Below, one piece after another: positions 23,020 through 34,736 of a stretch of DNA of 64,000 bases. A model generated the notes under the pieces. The model was not told the origin of the DNA, did no database searches, and saw only the letters and a list, made by a program, of their open reading frames with translations. Numbering within the stretch: the first letter of the stretch is position 1; every line of letters starts with the position of its first letter. The DNA lies in contig MU266373.1 in the NCBI GenBank assembly GCA_021014945.1, positions 89,253 to 153,252 on the forward strand, written 5' to 3'. This stretch comes from Leucogyrophana mollusca (Eukaryota; Basidiomycota; Agaricomycetes; Boletales). A program made the translations under genes and the position numbers.

Positions 23020-23686
23020 GAGATCGAGGGTAAGGATTTGTCTGACGGGCCCAAAATTGGGAGTCCTTTAGCTTGCCTTCGTTATGCAGTCAACGTTCGC
23101 TGGGTCGGTGCCAGGTGGACAAGGGTGGACATGATCAGCCAAACCACAGCACTGCCACCACAACTTTCCATGACCCCCACAATTCCAGTGACTCTAAGTA
23201 CTCAAGTTCATACTCCCAATAGAACTCACATCACTCCGAACTCACGATCATCGTACCACTGGAAGGTACTGGTGGCGTTGATATGGGTGTGAGTATATCA
23301 ACCTCCTCCGTAGTATCGAGCGACTTCAGAGAATTCACCTGCCATAGTCATCTAATCACGATATACATGACATGCCGTGAGCCAAGGTTGCCAGTTGCCC
23401 CCCTCACTTTGTGACTGAGTAGCCAAAGGTATGTATCTGCCCGTGTCAGAGCCAGAAGCAAACCATCACGCTATGTCCGAAACCGCAGACCACTGAGTCC
23501 AATGCCTGGGGACTGGCTAAATCAGTGGGCATCCGACTCCCACTACCCCACGATATGTGTCTGGAGCATCTGGTACATAATTCACGGGTATACGGATATA
23601 TATATAAATGCGGACGGCAACAAGGCCCCAGTGGACAAGCTTTCGGCTGTGTACTTTGTAAGGTGCCAATTCAGCATCCACGGCTG
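23020..23686. other. Intergenic region, no gene seen
   Basis: The region holds the cyclin C promoter and the 3' end of the GPI-protein gene. Only short motif-free frames are present. An AT-rich TATA-like run lies near 23597. Confidence 0.3.
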
Positions 23687-24407
23687 TCAAAGAACAAACA
23701 GACTGCCAACGGCCACTGAGGTGAGCCCTACTGCCATACCTACAGCAGCCCTCATTTCCATGGCGCCGCCTTTGCCGCCTCCCGATGGAGAGCCCCCACT
23801 TGAGCCGCCGGAAGGATTGAGCTACAAATCAAATAAGTGACTTAGGGGAGAAGAGCACCACTTGGACAGACCTGGTAATTACCACCGCAATCCTGATTCC
23901 AACCTACCACAATGTCGGCGGTTAGTGGCAGTGGACACTGAGCAAACATATCGGAGTGGCCTTACCGTCAACCGTGTCTTGAGCGCTGCTGGCGTCGTCA
24001 TAGCCCATGGATACGAGACAACTCTCACATGTAGCAAGGTTCTGTCCATTGCCACTGGCGCACAAGCAGGAATGTAAATCAGTGGCATTCCCGCAGTTCT
24101 GTAAATGGGAAACATGAGTTGGCCAACAATGGCCGGACGATGTCGACATTCGACCACATCGAAAGACGAACGGCTATGGTTTCCAAGACCCCGCAAGTAG
24201 AACACTGGCTAAAAGGGTTCGAGTCACTGGGGTCGGATCCACTTGTCTGGCGACCGGCCAGAGCATTGACACCAGCGGGATGGGCTCCATATACGACTGT
24301 ACAAACCAGGTATCAGTTTGGAAAGGAGCTGAGCTGCAAGAATTACTCGGTGAAATACCTTGCGCGATGACAGCAAGAGCCTGGAGGAGGGGGGTAATCT
24401 GAACCAT
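23687..24407 (-). CDS. Secreted Cys-rich protein with GPI-anchor signal
   Basis: The ATG at 24407 opens a signal peptide (MVQITPLLQALAVIAQG). After a first intron, Ser/Cys-rich exons include SDSNPFSQCST and the Cys block NCGNATDLHSCLCASG, QNLATCESCLVSMG, with spacing typical of the 'LxxC..C.C....C..C' modules of Agaricomycete cell-surface proteins. The terminal exon gives a Gly/Ser spacer (GGSSGGSPSGGGKGG) and a hydrophobic tail (AAVGMAVGLTSVAVGSLFVL) ending at TGA 23687-23689, the layout of a GPI attachment signal. The middle exons are approximate because two acceptors fit. Function is unknown; cell-wall or plasma-membrane location is inferred from the two end signals. Confidence 0.7.
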
Positions 24408-24916
24408 GTTGGTGGATTTGGATCAGTGAAACGTAGGTGTACTCTAAATCTTCACCTCCAAGTAAAAACTTCCTTCTTATAGGGAGCTTTGAGGTGTTGG
24501 TCTGGGGCGGTGCAAAATTTTTAGGGCGCGAACGGAAAGTATGGAGACGACCCACAGGTGGGTTACGGCCGGTCATGAGACCCGAGGACAATTTTTTATT
24601 TGATTGACGTCGACAACCCCCGACCCAGTGACTCAGCCACTGCGCTCCACACAATATGGGGCGCATGATTTGTTGCCAGATACATTGAATAGTAGCCGGT
24701 GATCTTCCTCAGCGGCCTCTGCTCTGCCCACTCGACGCATTTGTTTCACCTTGTCACGAACATCTCGAGATTAAGTGTGAGTGTTAGTCGCCCGAGGGGG
24801 GTCTTTGCAGCCGCGCAACGCTTCCGATCACTGATGATAGTTGTGGTTCGAGTCGTGTACGGGATCGTGTGGGTTGAACAAGCGACGTGAATTAAATGCG
24901 ACCCTCCTACTTATTG
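24408..24916. other. Intergenic region, no gene seen
   Basis: This lies between the GPI-protein start and the URB1 stop, both on the minus strand. It contains only short unsupported frames. Confidence 0.3.
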
Positions 24917-27900
24917 CTACGAACTTGATGGTCCTCCAGCGGACGAGCGTAAATTGCGGAGCACTTCTCTCCGTACCCACTCACCGACTGGACTCCTTTC
25001 CGCTCCCGCTACACCACGCCACACGAGCAGTCTATTCGTCAGCGCATCCCACTGGGAGTGCCTCTCGTAAAGAGTCATACTTGCCCGCCAGAGCTCTTCA
25101 ACCATCTCGCCCCACGCCGCCAGGGGATCTGTGACTGGCGTTGTGTCATGGAGACCGTGAGCGTGATGAGGCGGTATTACGAGTCGCCGTGAGGCTTCGA
25201 CAGGACCGCCCCCGCGGTATTTTGGGCGATATACGATCGACCCTTCCAAACGCTCCATGCAGCCGAGAATGTCTGCGAGAAGTGAATGCAGATGATTTCT
25301 CGGCTCATTCAAGAGGCTTAATCTCAGTGTGGCAGAGACCACGAGCCTGAGAGTGGAAATAGTCGACCCTGTAATGAGACCACTGAGTTATCGATGGCTT
25401 GGAGCGTCAGTGGTAGACGGTTCACCTGCTCCTGATTCAAGGACCAGCGACAAACATCGGGACAAAGCCGCCCGCCATTCTCCATTGGTGGAGCGCTCGA
25501 ACTTGAATACGTCTGCCAACGTAAGGACGTTTTCGATAATTTTAAGCCAGGCGATGGATTCACACCGCCTGCAAGTTTGGAGTTGCATTTCCATCCAAGA
25601 CAGAAGAGACGACTTGAGAATCAACGACATCGTGGCTTGAGCATTGCAGGTGAGATTAGCAAGAACCTTGTTACGGGCATCAGGTTACGCCAAACTCTGA
25701 TTATTGTCTTCGGGGCGTACCTCAAGGATTCCGTTCCGTAGAGCTTGGTCTCTCTCAGAGCTTTGAAACAAACTCGCTAGAAGATCCCAGGTATTGCGGC
25801 GCTTGAAAACCTTCCAGTCCTCGGTGCTCATCATTCCGTCAGAAAGGAATCTGATGATCCAGCCCCGCTCTTTTTTCCAGTCGTCGGAGTTACTATAAAG
25901 CATGCCGTACAGCATAGGAACGTCGGTCACATCGAGCTCCGGTCGTTGTAGAAGGAATCGCGCAGTGGGTGGATAGATGAAATTGGATGGGTAGAAAATT
26001 CCCCGTAAAGAATGGAGCAGGATGAGCGACGCAAATGAAGGAAGACGTGTGGGTGCGTCATCAGAAGGAGGTGGAAGTGCATTTTTCAGAACATTGAATA
26101 TGTAGAGCACTTGGGGCTTTTCTTGCATGTCTGAGGCCTGGTTTCGTGTTAGAATTTACCTGGAGATTTTGAAGGTAAAAGAACGCACTTGAAGATAATG
26201 CCACAGAGCAGCAATCTGACATAGGGATGCTTCTCGCAGATTTGGGTCTTTCGCAGAAAGACATCGTATGAGTAGGCTAATGGCGTTCGTGCGAAACACT
26301 TCGACCCAAGCCAACGCCGAAGTTGGGGGAGTCTCCGAAAGCATCTGTGCCACAAGGGATACGACGAATAATGGATCATAAACCTGGTCATCGATGACTG
26401 CGTGGCAGTCGTCATCTTCATCCATAAATCGTCTCCATATAGGGAACACAAGGCACGTCCGCAATATCCGTATCGGTTCCAAATTCTGGACTGCTTCAAT
26501 GGGTTTCGTCACGATTATATCTGAAGACGGTGACCATGTAGATAGAATGGACGACACCGATATCTTTCGCTCAGTTTCGAAAAGCTTGAATATGGATAGG
26601 AGGCGACGGTCTGCAACGCTCATCGTTCCGCCGTAGACACGGGCCAGCGGTCCAACATGCGACGCCTGGCAGGTGTTGGTAGGGTGAAGGTGGAAAAGGA
26701 CCTGAAGCAGATAAATGACTGCGTCCCGCGGAAGCGATCCGTTCTTTTGAGCCTCACAGGCCTTGAAGAACTGGGGATGTTGGAGAATACTCTGCAAATA
26801 TCGGTTAACTACTGCAGGCTACAAACCAAATTTAGTGGAGCATTAGAAAGAAGACTTCTCGATTTTACCTTCAATGTCGTGTGCTGTAGGAGAGATGCTG
26901 AAAGCTGGAGCACAGTAGGATCCGACAAACAATGCTGAATGGCAGCGGTTAGGACTGGCTCCACAAAGTGAGTTTTCAGCTTGGACTCGTGTTTAACAAG
27001 CAGGGCTGGGCAAAGTGGGTCAGTGCCAATAGTGGAGGTAGAAAATGTGGCCTACTTAGTTTCCTCAATACCTCTCCAGCTGCCTCGTCCTGAGTAGGGA
27101 GATTCCGCACAGTCCACTGTAACCCTCGGTCGATCAAATTGGTGACGAGGTTGCCGAGGCCATCGACCACACGTAGACGTGCAGCAAAAGCCATATAGTC
27201 GGCCGCATGGTATTCCGCAGCAGAAGAGTCTAGATTTCGTTGGATCGATGCAACGAAAGCGGTCCGTCTTCGAACATCTCGGGTGATCAAGGAGATGATG
27301 ATGCCATGGCAGAGTCGTCTCACGTCATCTGAACGTCGAGCTCGGGGCAAAAGCCGGTCAAATAAACCGAACATAACCGTGTCCCCAATCGCTTCGAGAT
27401 CTTCAATATCGGAAGAGTCGAGGAAGGCGTGTAACGTTGGGGCCAGATATTCGATCATAATGTTAGTGCACGTCACCGAGTTTAGCCAACGCGCATATTC
27501 TTGCGATGGGAGGGCATTAGAGTAAAGAAGAGCAGAAACAATCTGTGCCGTGGAAGCTGCCCACGACTTCTGGTAAAGCAATTGAACGACGTCTCCTGGG
27601 GAAAGGGCGCTCAAGGGACTGCGTCGTTGGCTAGATAGAGACGCTGTGAGGGAAGCTAGGTTAGCAGTCGATGATGAGTCGAGTGGCAGAGGGCAACCGT
27701 CGTGGCAAGGAGGGAGGAATGAGGAAACAGCCGTCGCAATCATATCCTCGAGGAGTGTAGAATCGGGAAGCAGGGATCGCAAAGCAAGGAGCTGAGCAGT
27801 TCGGCTCCTCAAGGGAAGATCGACTAAAGTATATGTCTGCATGGTCCTGAGTATTACTTCCAGCACTCCAAGTATCAGCGGGGTAATTTCCGCCTTGTCT

Positions 27901-30900
27901 CTTGCACTGATAAAATCCAGTGTAAGGAGGAGTTCTTCGGGATCCAGGTACCGAATCCATACTTTGATCTGGGGTAGCTGCACCGTGCGGGAGTGGTATG
28001 AGAGTCGAAAGAGCCGAGGAGATGAACACTCACAGACTGTTGGATACCGGATATCGCATAGGATCTAAAGACTCCCACCCAGAACGCACTGAGCGGAGAC
28101 ACCAGTTTTCTGTCGGCCTCGCTGGCGCAGTCCAGAGAGGCGTCAAGGAGTTCGGAAAGGCCTAGGAAAGGGTGATCAACAGGACCTTCAACTGTAGGAC
28201 AGGGGGCTTCACCTTCTTGAACCATATCTGACAGGTTTGGAGAAACGCACAGGGATTTGAGAATTTGGCATCGTGAAAAGACAAACTCTTTCAAGTGAGC
28301 AGTTTCAGCTGGTTCTAGCGTAACCGCACTCCTCTGCATGACTGTGGACAGCAATAGAAGTACGTCTTTCTTGTGGGAGGGGCCATTCGATGAAGTGAGG
28401 CGATGAGTGATATGGTAAATGGCCTGCTCGACGAGCGCGCGAGATGGATGATGTGAGAAAAGGGCTTCGACCAGTATATCACGACAACGGGGATCAGAAA
28501 GATCTGCCTCGCGGCTTTGAGCGAACACCAAGTCAAAATCAAGTCTGTTTTTAACGTCAGATCAAGCCGAAATGGTAAGCAGGGGCGAGCATACTCTTCT
28601 CGGAAATCCACGAAGGAAGACCTCAAATCCATACCAATCCATAGAAGTCCCTGCGCCGGGTGTAAACTTTCGAAAAGCTCCCTGAGAGCCGGCTTGTGGA
28701 AGCGTTCGATTATAGAAGACAGCCGACGTAGTTCTGTAGGATGTAGGGTGTGACCTGCCAAACGCAACCAGTCAACAAGTTCATACGCATTTACGATGGG
28801 GTTGGTGGCTGCAGGTAAAGCACTTAGTAATATCCCAAAGAACCCTTCATGGAAGGACGTACGCTTTTGTATCTTTTCGATCTGACGCAAGAACTCCTGA
28901 ACGGGTTCACTGATACTGAGCTCCTGATATTCTTGTGGGACTCCTAAGCTGACGCGCAAGATTGAAAGTTCGCGTTGTACCGAAGCCGTTACTGTTGAGA
29001 ACCCATCAACAGGAGCTATTGATGCCAGCTTATCCGAGATGGCAAGCAAAAGGCGCAGATCTTGTTGTTTGCTCGATAGTTTGAAGATAAGCTTCCGGAT
29101 AAAGGTGAAGATCGCTAGAATATCAGACGGCGACATGAGCTTCATAGTCAATTTAGCGTCGAGCTGCTCGAGGACTGTCATGAGCAGAGGGCTGGGGAGA
29201 GGATCGGTGTGTTCGGGGATACTGTCCTCCGAATCGATTTGTGACGATGCTGTGACCTGCAGTAACAAATCCTGCATACTCTCGAAGTACCGATAAGGCG
29301 TCTTGAGACATCGTTGGACACAATCATCCAAAAATGTGGCGACGCCTTCAGCTTCATCGGTTAGTGGCGCGCCATCGGGGGACTCTGAGCCAGGCCCACG
29401 TCGAGTGGAGGAAAGCGATGCAAGCCAAAGGTTTGCTTCCTCGGTGTCCTCTTGGAAAACGATGCTTTCAGAGAGAATTCGACAGAGGAGAGAACGGAGA
29501 GTGGTGCGGACAGCCCTGATCTGTGTGGTGGAGAATGTTTTGAGGAGGACATGAAGATAAGTATGCGGCGAAGAAGCTGTAAAACGTTACGCCTGTTGAT
29601 TGGGCAAGGTAGATGGCGACACTTACTCATTTTACCGGACCATGTGAACTGGTCGCTTTCCTGCAGGAGCCTGAGGAGGTGAAGCTGCTTGATTATCCGG
29701 AACGCGGAACCACCATCTGTGCTTGGTTCCTTCTCTACGTCGACTTCTGCCAGTGCAGGCGAGGAAGTGTCCCTGAGATTCTGCAATAGCTTGCCAACAT
29801 CGAATCGTGCTTCTGCCGCTAGTGAGGGTAGACATCGGTGATACAGCCACAAAAGTCTCTGCGCACTTTCTGACAGCAAAGCTGCTTTCACACAGTTTTG
29901 GGACGACTGTGCTATGTCTCCAGCTTGAGGGGGAGGTTTCTGCTGAGAAAAAGCCACGATTACTTGGAAGTCTGGAACACGGCGACGGACTTCCTTCTCA
30001 AGTTCTCTCCTCCGTTTACACCACTGGCCGTCCTCTTCGTCCTCTTCAAGAGCAGCCTCCACAACTCGGAAGGAACGTGTTACGTCAGAGAACTTGATGA
30101 GACATTTTGCGAGTGCTAAGGCCGTGCAATGCTGAACCAGAGGTGATACGGACTGGAGACCTTTGGAAAAATGGGACTTTGTGTTCACAGAGGGAAGAAC
30201 ATTTTCCAGGATAGTAGAAAGTGGTGGTGGATATGGATGGTAAAGATCGCTGCCGGGAAGTAAGAATGACGCAGAAGGCACAGGCTGGGAAAGAACCAAG
30301 CCGAAAAATGCGATATTTGCGATCCATTTGGACGAGAGGCGAGGCTCCAGCGTCAAAGCAGCCGCAGACCAGTAGCTATAGACGACATAAGTGAATAGAG
30401 CTCTGATGAAGAAGGTGTGGAGGCCTGTACCTTGCTACTAGCTCCGGGCAAGCCGACATTATCTTCAAAGCAAGCTCTTGCTGTCTTGCGTCTTCGTTTA
30501 CTTTAAGGGGTTTCAGGATGTTGGATAGAATTTTGTTGTGGATTTTACCGCCCCTCTGCCAGGTGCGACTGTCATCATCTTGAGAACTTGCGTCTAGATC
30601 GGTTTCTCTCGGGTACCACCCTTTGTCCTTGAAACAGATGCCTTGTCCCGGTCGCGTGCAGATTGCGAGGAGGAAGTGGTGCACCAGATCAGCAGGTACG
30701 TACTGGCCATCGGCACTCTCTGGCACAGTACGATCATATAACTTTGCGAGCTGACAAACGCGAAGGTAAAGCCCGACACCACCGAGAGGAGAGACACCAT
30801 GGTGCTCACATGTGTTATTGTAGCTTCGCTGAAGAGATTTATTTTGGTTGTGCGTTTGATTTTAGGGTCGGACCAAAGTCCCGCCCAGCATACTTCGAGA

Positions 30901-31887
30901 ACTCTCCGAACAACGGGATATGAGTCCTGAACTAAACCTTTGAATATTCCAAGGAAAGCGTCCCGATGTCGTTCCAAAAAGGTTGATTTGACCGCAGCCG
31001 GCGACTCTTCATCTATGAATGACAGGATGAAGAGGAGATATAGGGTACGGATGTCTGTACAGTGTGAAGTTAGCATCTACGTCTATAAAGAAGGTCTGTA
31101 ACCAACCAGGTCTAGCGAGAGCGTTGCTCTGCTCTTCGCCCTTGCCTTTTCGTCGCATATGGAGAACTTTTGGTAGAGTCTTGGATCCGTGACGGTGAAC
31201 AACTTGTTAGATATGATGATTCTCTGACACACACTTTACTTTCCCAGTGAAACGTATCCATGACTGATTTGCGCTCCCTTCCACCCCCAAAAGCCGACAT
31301 TGCGTTGAAGAGCTTCAAAGTGACTAGTATAAGCTCATTATGAGAGCCCCCGATGTACGAATTGAGCCTGCGCATCCATTGTGGCAAGAGCAGGGTTTTG
31401 ATGATAGGGATTCCATAAGAATGGTATGGGAAGTGAGATGATAGTAGCGTCAGCATGTTAGATAGTAAAGAGATAGGAAGAGCTAGCGTAGAAGTCTGCG
31501 TTTGGAGGAAGAAGTTAGGGACCGACGACGGGTGGTGTTCAAAGATACGAACCTGGCTCATGTGTTCCCAGGTCTCAAAGATGTCATGAGCACCCGGAGA
31601 CATATCCATCCACTGCTTTATAAGGGACAGACGCCCGTCCTGAGGGGAAACAATTTCGCCATGCCGAAGAGTCAACTGGTTCCGCAGAGCAATCAGAGCT
31701 GGCGAGTATGTGAGTGTATGACGAACACGATCTTCATGACCTACACACCGTCTGTGGAAGTGGTTTGATCCTGGTTTCGAAGAGCCTGCCGGACGTCATA
31801 TGCGTTCATGAACGTGAAACCCTTGTGCGCGTTTTGATCGACCTTTGCCCGCTTTTGCGGACGTTCGTTCAATTCATTGCGAGACAT
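24917..31887 (-). CDS. URB1: Nucleolar pre-ribosomal-associated protein 1 (URB1/NPA1), 60S biogenesis
   Basis: URB1/Npa1 is a very large HEAT-like scaffold of the earliest pre-60S particle in the nucleolus. The ATG at 31887 gives MSRNELNERPQKRAKVD, a basic, nuclear-signal-like start. The Npa1 N-terminal region follows: GRLSLIKQWMDMSPGAHDIFE, then SHFPYHSYGIPIIKTLL, RRLNSYIGGSHNELILVTLK and KLFNAMSAFGGGRER. Next come DIRTLYLLFILSFIDEESP, VRRVLEVCWAGLWSD, SYWSAAALTLEPRLSSKW and HCTALALAKCLIKFSDV. Long helical exons fill 31-26 kb. The C-terminal exon ends with LLVWRGVAGAERS and VREVLRNLRSSAGG at TAG 24917-24919. About 2000 residues in more than ten exons is the size expected for the family. The assignment comes from the N-terminal Npa1 pattern plus overall size; individual repeats are not resolved. 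This is the longest gene in the window, with no close functional neighbour except TCF25 in a broad ribosome sense. Confidence 0.85.
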
Positions 31888-32557
31888 TTCCGAGCGACTT
31901 GGCCTTCCAAGCGATGGTTGATGTTCGATAATCGCCTTCGACGATCTTCCGAGGTGGAAAATCCCAAATAAGAGCCAGTGAAGTTGAAGCTCGAGCCAAA
32001 GCCGAACGGTGAGTCTACAATTTGGAAGGACCGCAGGCAACTTGTCCATCACAGCTCTCATTTGGTGGCAGTGCTACAGTACAAATTTTGGGCAAGCTCC
32101 AGTTTGACTCCAGTTAGACCAACGCACGGATTCCGTCTAGTAGTAGAGTTCTCTGCCTATAGAGCCATCTACTTAAAGACTTCCAGCATTTCGACATAAG
32201 TCTCCAGTCGATATATTCGTTTATAAGTCCAGCATGGCTCCTCGTTGACTTGAAGCGCCTACATTGACAGGTAAATGGAGGGTATACTCGCGCTCAACTC
32301 CCCTGGCGAAGGACAGACCGCGTCAGTGTACTCGATAAGCTTGCACACTAGCCTCGCGCAGGACCCTCTTGAATTCATACGCAGACCAGTGTCTTGGTAA
32401 AAGGTTGACGAAAATTCCTTCTAACCAATGGCTACGTCGTTAGCGGGCATACCGGAAGCAGCAGGAGAATAATCCCAACTGATCAGCGGTTACAGGTATT
32501 CCGCGCCTTTCGGTCAGACTGTCAGAGTATATGTCAGTAACAACAATTGGGGCCGGG
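31888..32557. other. Intergenic region, no gene seen
   Basis: The region holds the URB1 promoter and the 3' flank of the PPR gene. I found no snoRNA-like box pair or ORF that I would defend. Confidence 0.35.
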
Positions 32558-34588
32558 TCAAATGACACGTACGCTCCGCGATTTCTTTAGAGCCCACCGG
32601 TAACGGGAGGCGGTGAAAAGGCGACCATATGGTGGGTACGAGTTACAATTGGGAGACTTGGGACGAATGGGACCCTTAGGTAGCGGAGGAATCATCCCAT
32701 GCCTCGTGCTTGATAGAATTGGGCCCACAGCCTCACCCCATACCCAGTCCGTTCTCACCATAGCTTTCTTGAAGAGCGAAGCCAGCAAGACTCTGTGAAG
32801 AATGCGTGCGAGGGGAACGGCGGAGAAGGGGGTGATTGGGAACACGAATTCCTCGCCTGTGAGCATGGAAACTGTAGGCATTCGGTGCGATCGCTGGCGA
32901 GTGCGAGAGATGCACGAGGGGTTATGAGAATGTGATGGTGGTGGCGGGTCCGTGGCGGACAACGAATGGCCTTGTGAGAATGTCACAGGGGTGTCATCTA
33001 GGTCGTTGTCCAGTGTACGCCTGGGCTCTCCGAGGCGTAAAAGATGGGCGACAGTAGCAGGACCGACCGAAACTCGCACATTGCTGTCACCATCCTGAAT
33101 ATTCCTTGTCTTCTGCATAAGTTCCCGTGGACCGGCATCGCTACCAGGCTCCATTTGAAGCAAGAAGTCGGCGAGACGATATTCGCCGGGCTGGCGAACA
33201 TGCCCGAGCTCGCGCTTGATACGAAGGACGATGTTGGTGATTACTATCAAATAGGTTTGCAAGATGGGGCGGACATTGAGAGCTCGAAGTGAACGTAGTA
33301 GAGTGAACGCCGCAGGATAATCTTCGAGCCTCATGAATGTACGCAGAGCCGTGTGCAAGGCAGATGGTGATATCACATTCGAATAGCCGCAGCCTCTGAG
33401 TTGCATGAAGTGGCACTCAAGCATGTCGCGGAATAATTGTCGAGGGGGTACGGTGTTGTGTGCGCGCTTGTGTTTACGAGATCGGGAACCGCGTTGGTAA
33501 CTCGTCAACTTCGTGACCCTAAAGAGCATTTTGAAGGTGACGTCGTTTGGCATGAGTGACACTGAGCGCTTTTTCATGATGACATGATACAAAGCGAAGG
33601 CCTCGACGTAGCGTTGTTGTATGAGCAACGATCGCATGAGTGAGTTGAAGATAGAAATGTCTGGGAAGACCCCTTCTCTTTGCATCCGATGCAACACAGC
33701 GGAGAAGGCTTGAGTGTCCTGAGGATCGATATCCTTCAAAGCGTCTAGTATTCCAGCGTAAGGAGAAACCTCAGGTTTCTTGCCCTCCGCGCGACATTCT
33801 TTCTCAAATCTCTCCAACCACTGTTGTGCGTCCTTCGACTGTCCAACGCGCAGATTGGCGCTGACAAGCTCGTTGACAAGCTTTGGTGAGGTACTCAAGG
33901 CTGACCGTCGTGTAGTAACGTATGCTTCCGCCAAACTGTTGACCGTCTGAACCGGTGTTTCCGTGCCATATAACAGGAGATCCAGAAGCCCCAGAAATGC
34001 TTCTAAGTCAAAGGACTCCTCTGCAAAGAGCTCCTTCAAAGAAGAGTCCATGACCTCTCCCCCGAGACGAGCCTGGACGATAGAGATCGCGTGCATCCTC
34101 ACGCGGATGGATTCAGGTGGCAGGAAGCCTTCGAGAACCATCCGGTTGTACAAGGCAACGGCGGAGTCGAATAGACGCCTGTGAAGCAAGAATTTGATGA
34201 TGCTATTGAATGCAAGGAAGCGGTAAGAATTATTGAACTCTGTAGATGAGAGGCTCCTGTTTAGGTAGCTTTTGAGGATGTCGGTTCGTTGAGAGCTGAA
34301 GAGTCTATCTGCACGTAATAGCAGCCTTCTAACGCTGGCTCTTTGCACTCGACGCAGTCTTGAGTTCCCAGTATCGTCTTGCCTACTAGCAACGGTGTTC
34401 CGTTCTCTGGGGGATTGAGAAGCCGATTGAACATCTTGTATGTTGACATGGGCGTCATTCCTGGTAGACGAGAGAGACGTAGAGAGCAGCTTAGAGGAGG
34501 GAGGCCCTGCTAAGAGTATGCGGTACGTGGGCCTTGTAGTCAAAGAACGACGAACTATCGCTACAAAGTTCTGAGGAAACGAAGGCAT
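32558..34588 (-). CDS. Pentatricopeptide-repeat (PPR) protein, probably mitochondrial
   Basis: PPR proteins bind organellar RNA to guide processing or translation. This one is a single uninterrupted exon, unusual in this window. The longest open frame begins at a GTG (34624); the first ATG is at 34588. From there the sequence MPSFPQNFVAIVRRSLTTR and the following Ser/Arg/Thr-rich, acid-poor stretch look like a mitochondrial presequence. Helical repeats follow: FNSIIKFLLHRRLFDSAVAL with YNRMVLEGFLPP, then AFSAVLHRMQREGVFPD with FNSLMRSLLIQQRYVEAFAL, and TALRTFMRLEDYPAAFTLL with LRALNVRPILQTY. The product is about 676 residues. It shares a 146-bp divergent upstream region with thymidylate synthase. 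Specific RNA target unknown. Confidence 0.82.
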   Translation of the reverse strand: MPSFPQNFVAIVRRSLTTRPTYRILLAGPPSSKLLSTSLSSTRNDAHVNIQDVQSASQSPRERNTVASRQDDTGNSRLRRVQRASVRRLLLRADRLFSSQRTDILKSYLNRSLSSTEFNNSYRFLAFNSIIKFLLHRRLFDSAVALYNRMVLEGFLPPESIRVRMHAISIVQARLGGEVMDSSLKELFAEESFDLEAFLGLLDLLLYGTETPVQTVNSLAEAYVTTRRSALSTSPKLVNELVSANLRVGQSKDAQQWLERFEKECRAEGKKPEVSPYAGILDALKDIDPQDTQAFSAVLHRMQREGVFPDISIFNSLMRSLLIQQRYVEAFALYHVIMKKRSVSLMPNDVTFKMLFRVTKLTSYQRGSRSRKHKRAHNTVPPRQLFRDMLECHFMQLRGCGYSNVISPSALHTALRTFMRLEDYPAAFTLLRSLRALNVRPILQTYLIVITNIVLRIKRELGHVRQPGEYRLADFLLQMEPGSDAGPRELMQKTRNIQDGDSNVRVSVGPATVAHLLRLGEPRRTLDNDLDDTPVTFSQGHSLSATDPPPPSHSHNPSCISRTRQRSHRMPTVSMLTGEEFVFPITPFSAVPLARILHRVLLASLFKKAMVRTDWVWGEAVGPILSSTRHGMIPPLPKGPIRPKSPNCNSYPPYGRLFTASRYRWALKKSRSVRVI

Positions 34589-34734
34589 ACAAACTGAAAA
34601 GCCGGAAGGCGTTACAATGGTCACTGTGTGATGGTTGTGACGGGTCGCGTTTAGTAGCGTGATTGTGACGCGTAGGTATAGAGAAACACGATCTTCCGTC
34701 TTCCTTCCTTACCATCATCATCATCATCATCATC
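34589..34734. promoter_or_regulatory. Short divergent promoter region between PPR gene and thymidylate synthase
   Basis: Only 146 bp separate the two ATGs, so the promoters overlap. It contains pyrimidine tracts (near 34691-34711) and a CAT repeat touching the thymidylate synthase start codon. Confidence 0.5.
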
Positions 34735-34736
34735 AT
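34713..34736 (+). repeat. (CAT)8 microsatellite running into the thymidylate synthase ATG
   Basis: Eight CAT units in tandem are visible; the last one supplies the AT of the start codon at 34735. Each unit also contains an out-of-frame or in-frame ATC or TCA but no upstream ATG. Confidence 0.9.

Noticed and set aside
24200..24240. tRNA-like GGTTCGAGTC T-loop
   Set aside because: No matching acceptor or anticodon stem could be formed, and it lies within an exon/intron of the GPI-protein gene.
32558..34624. PPR protein starting at 34624
   Set aside because: That codon is GTG; the first ATG is 34588 and gives a better mitochondrial presequence.
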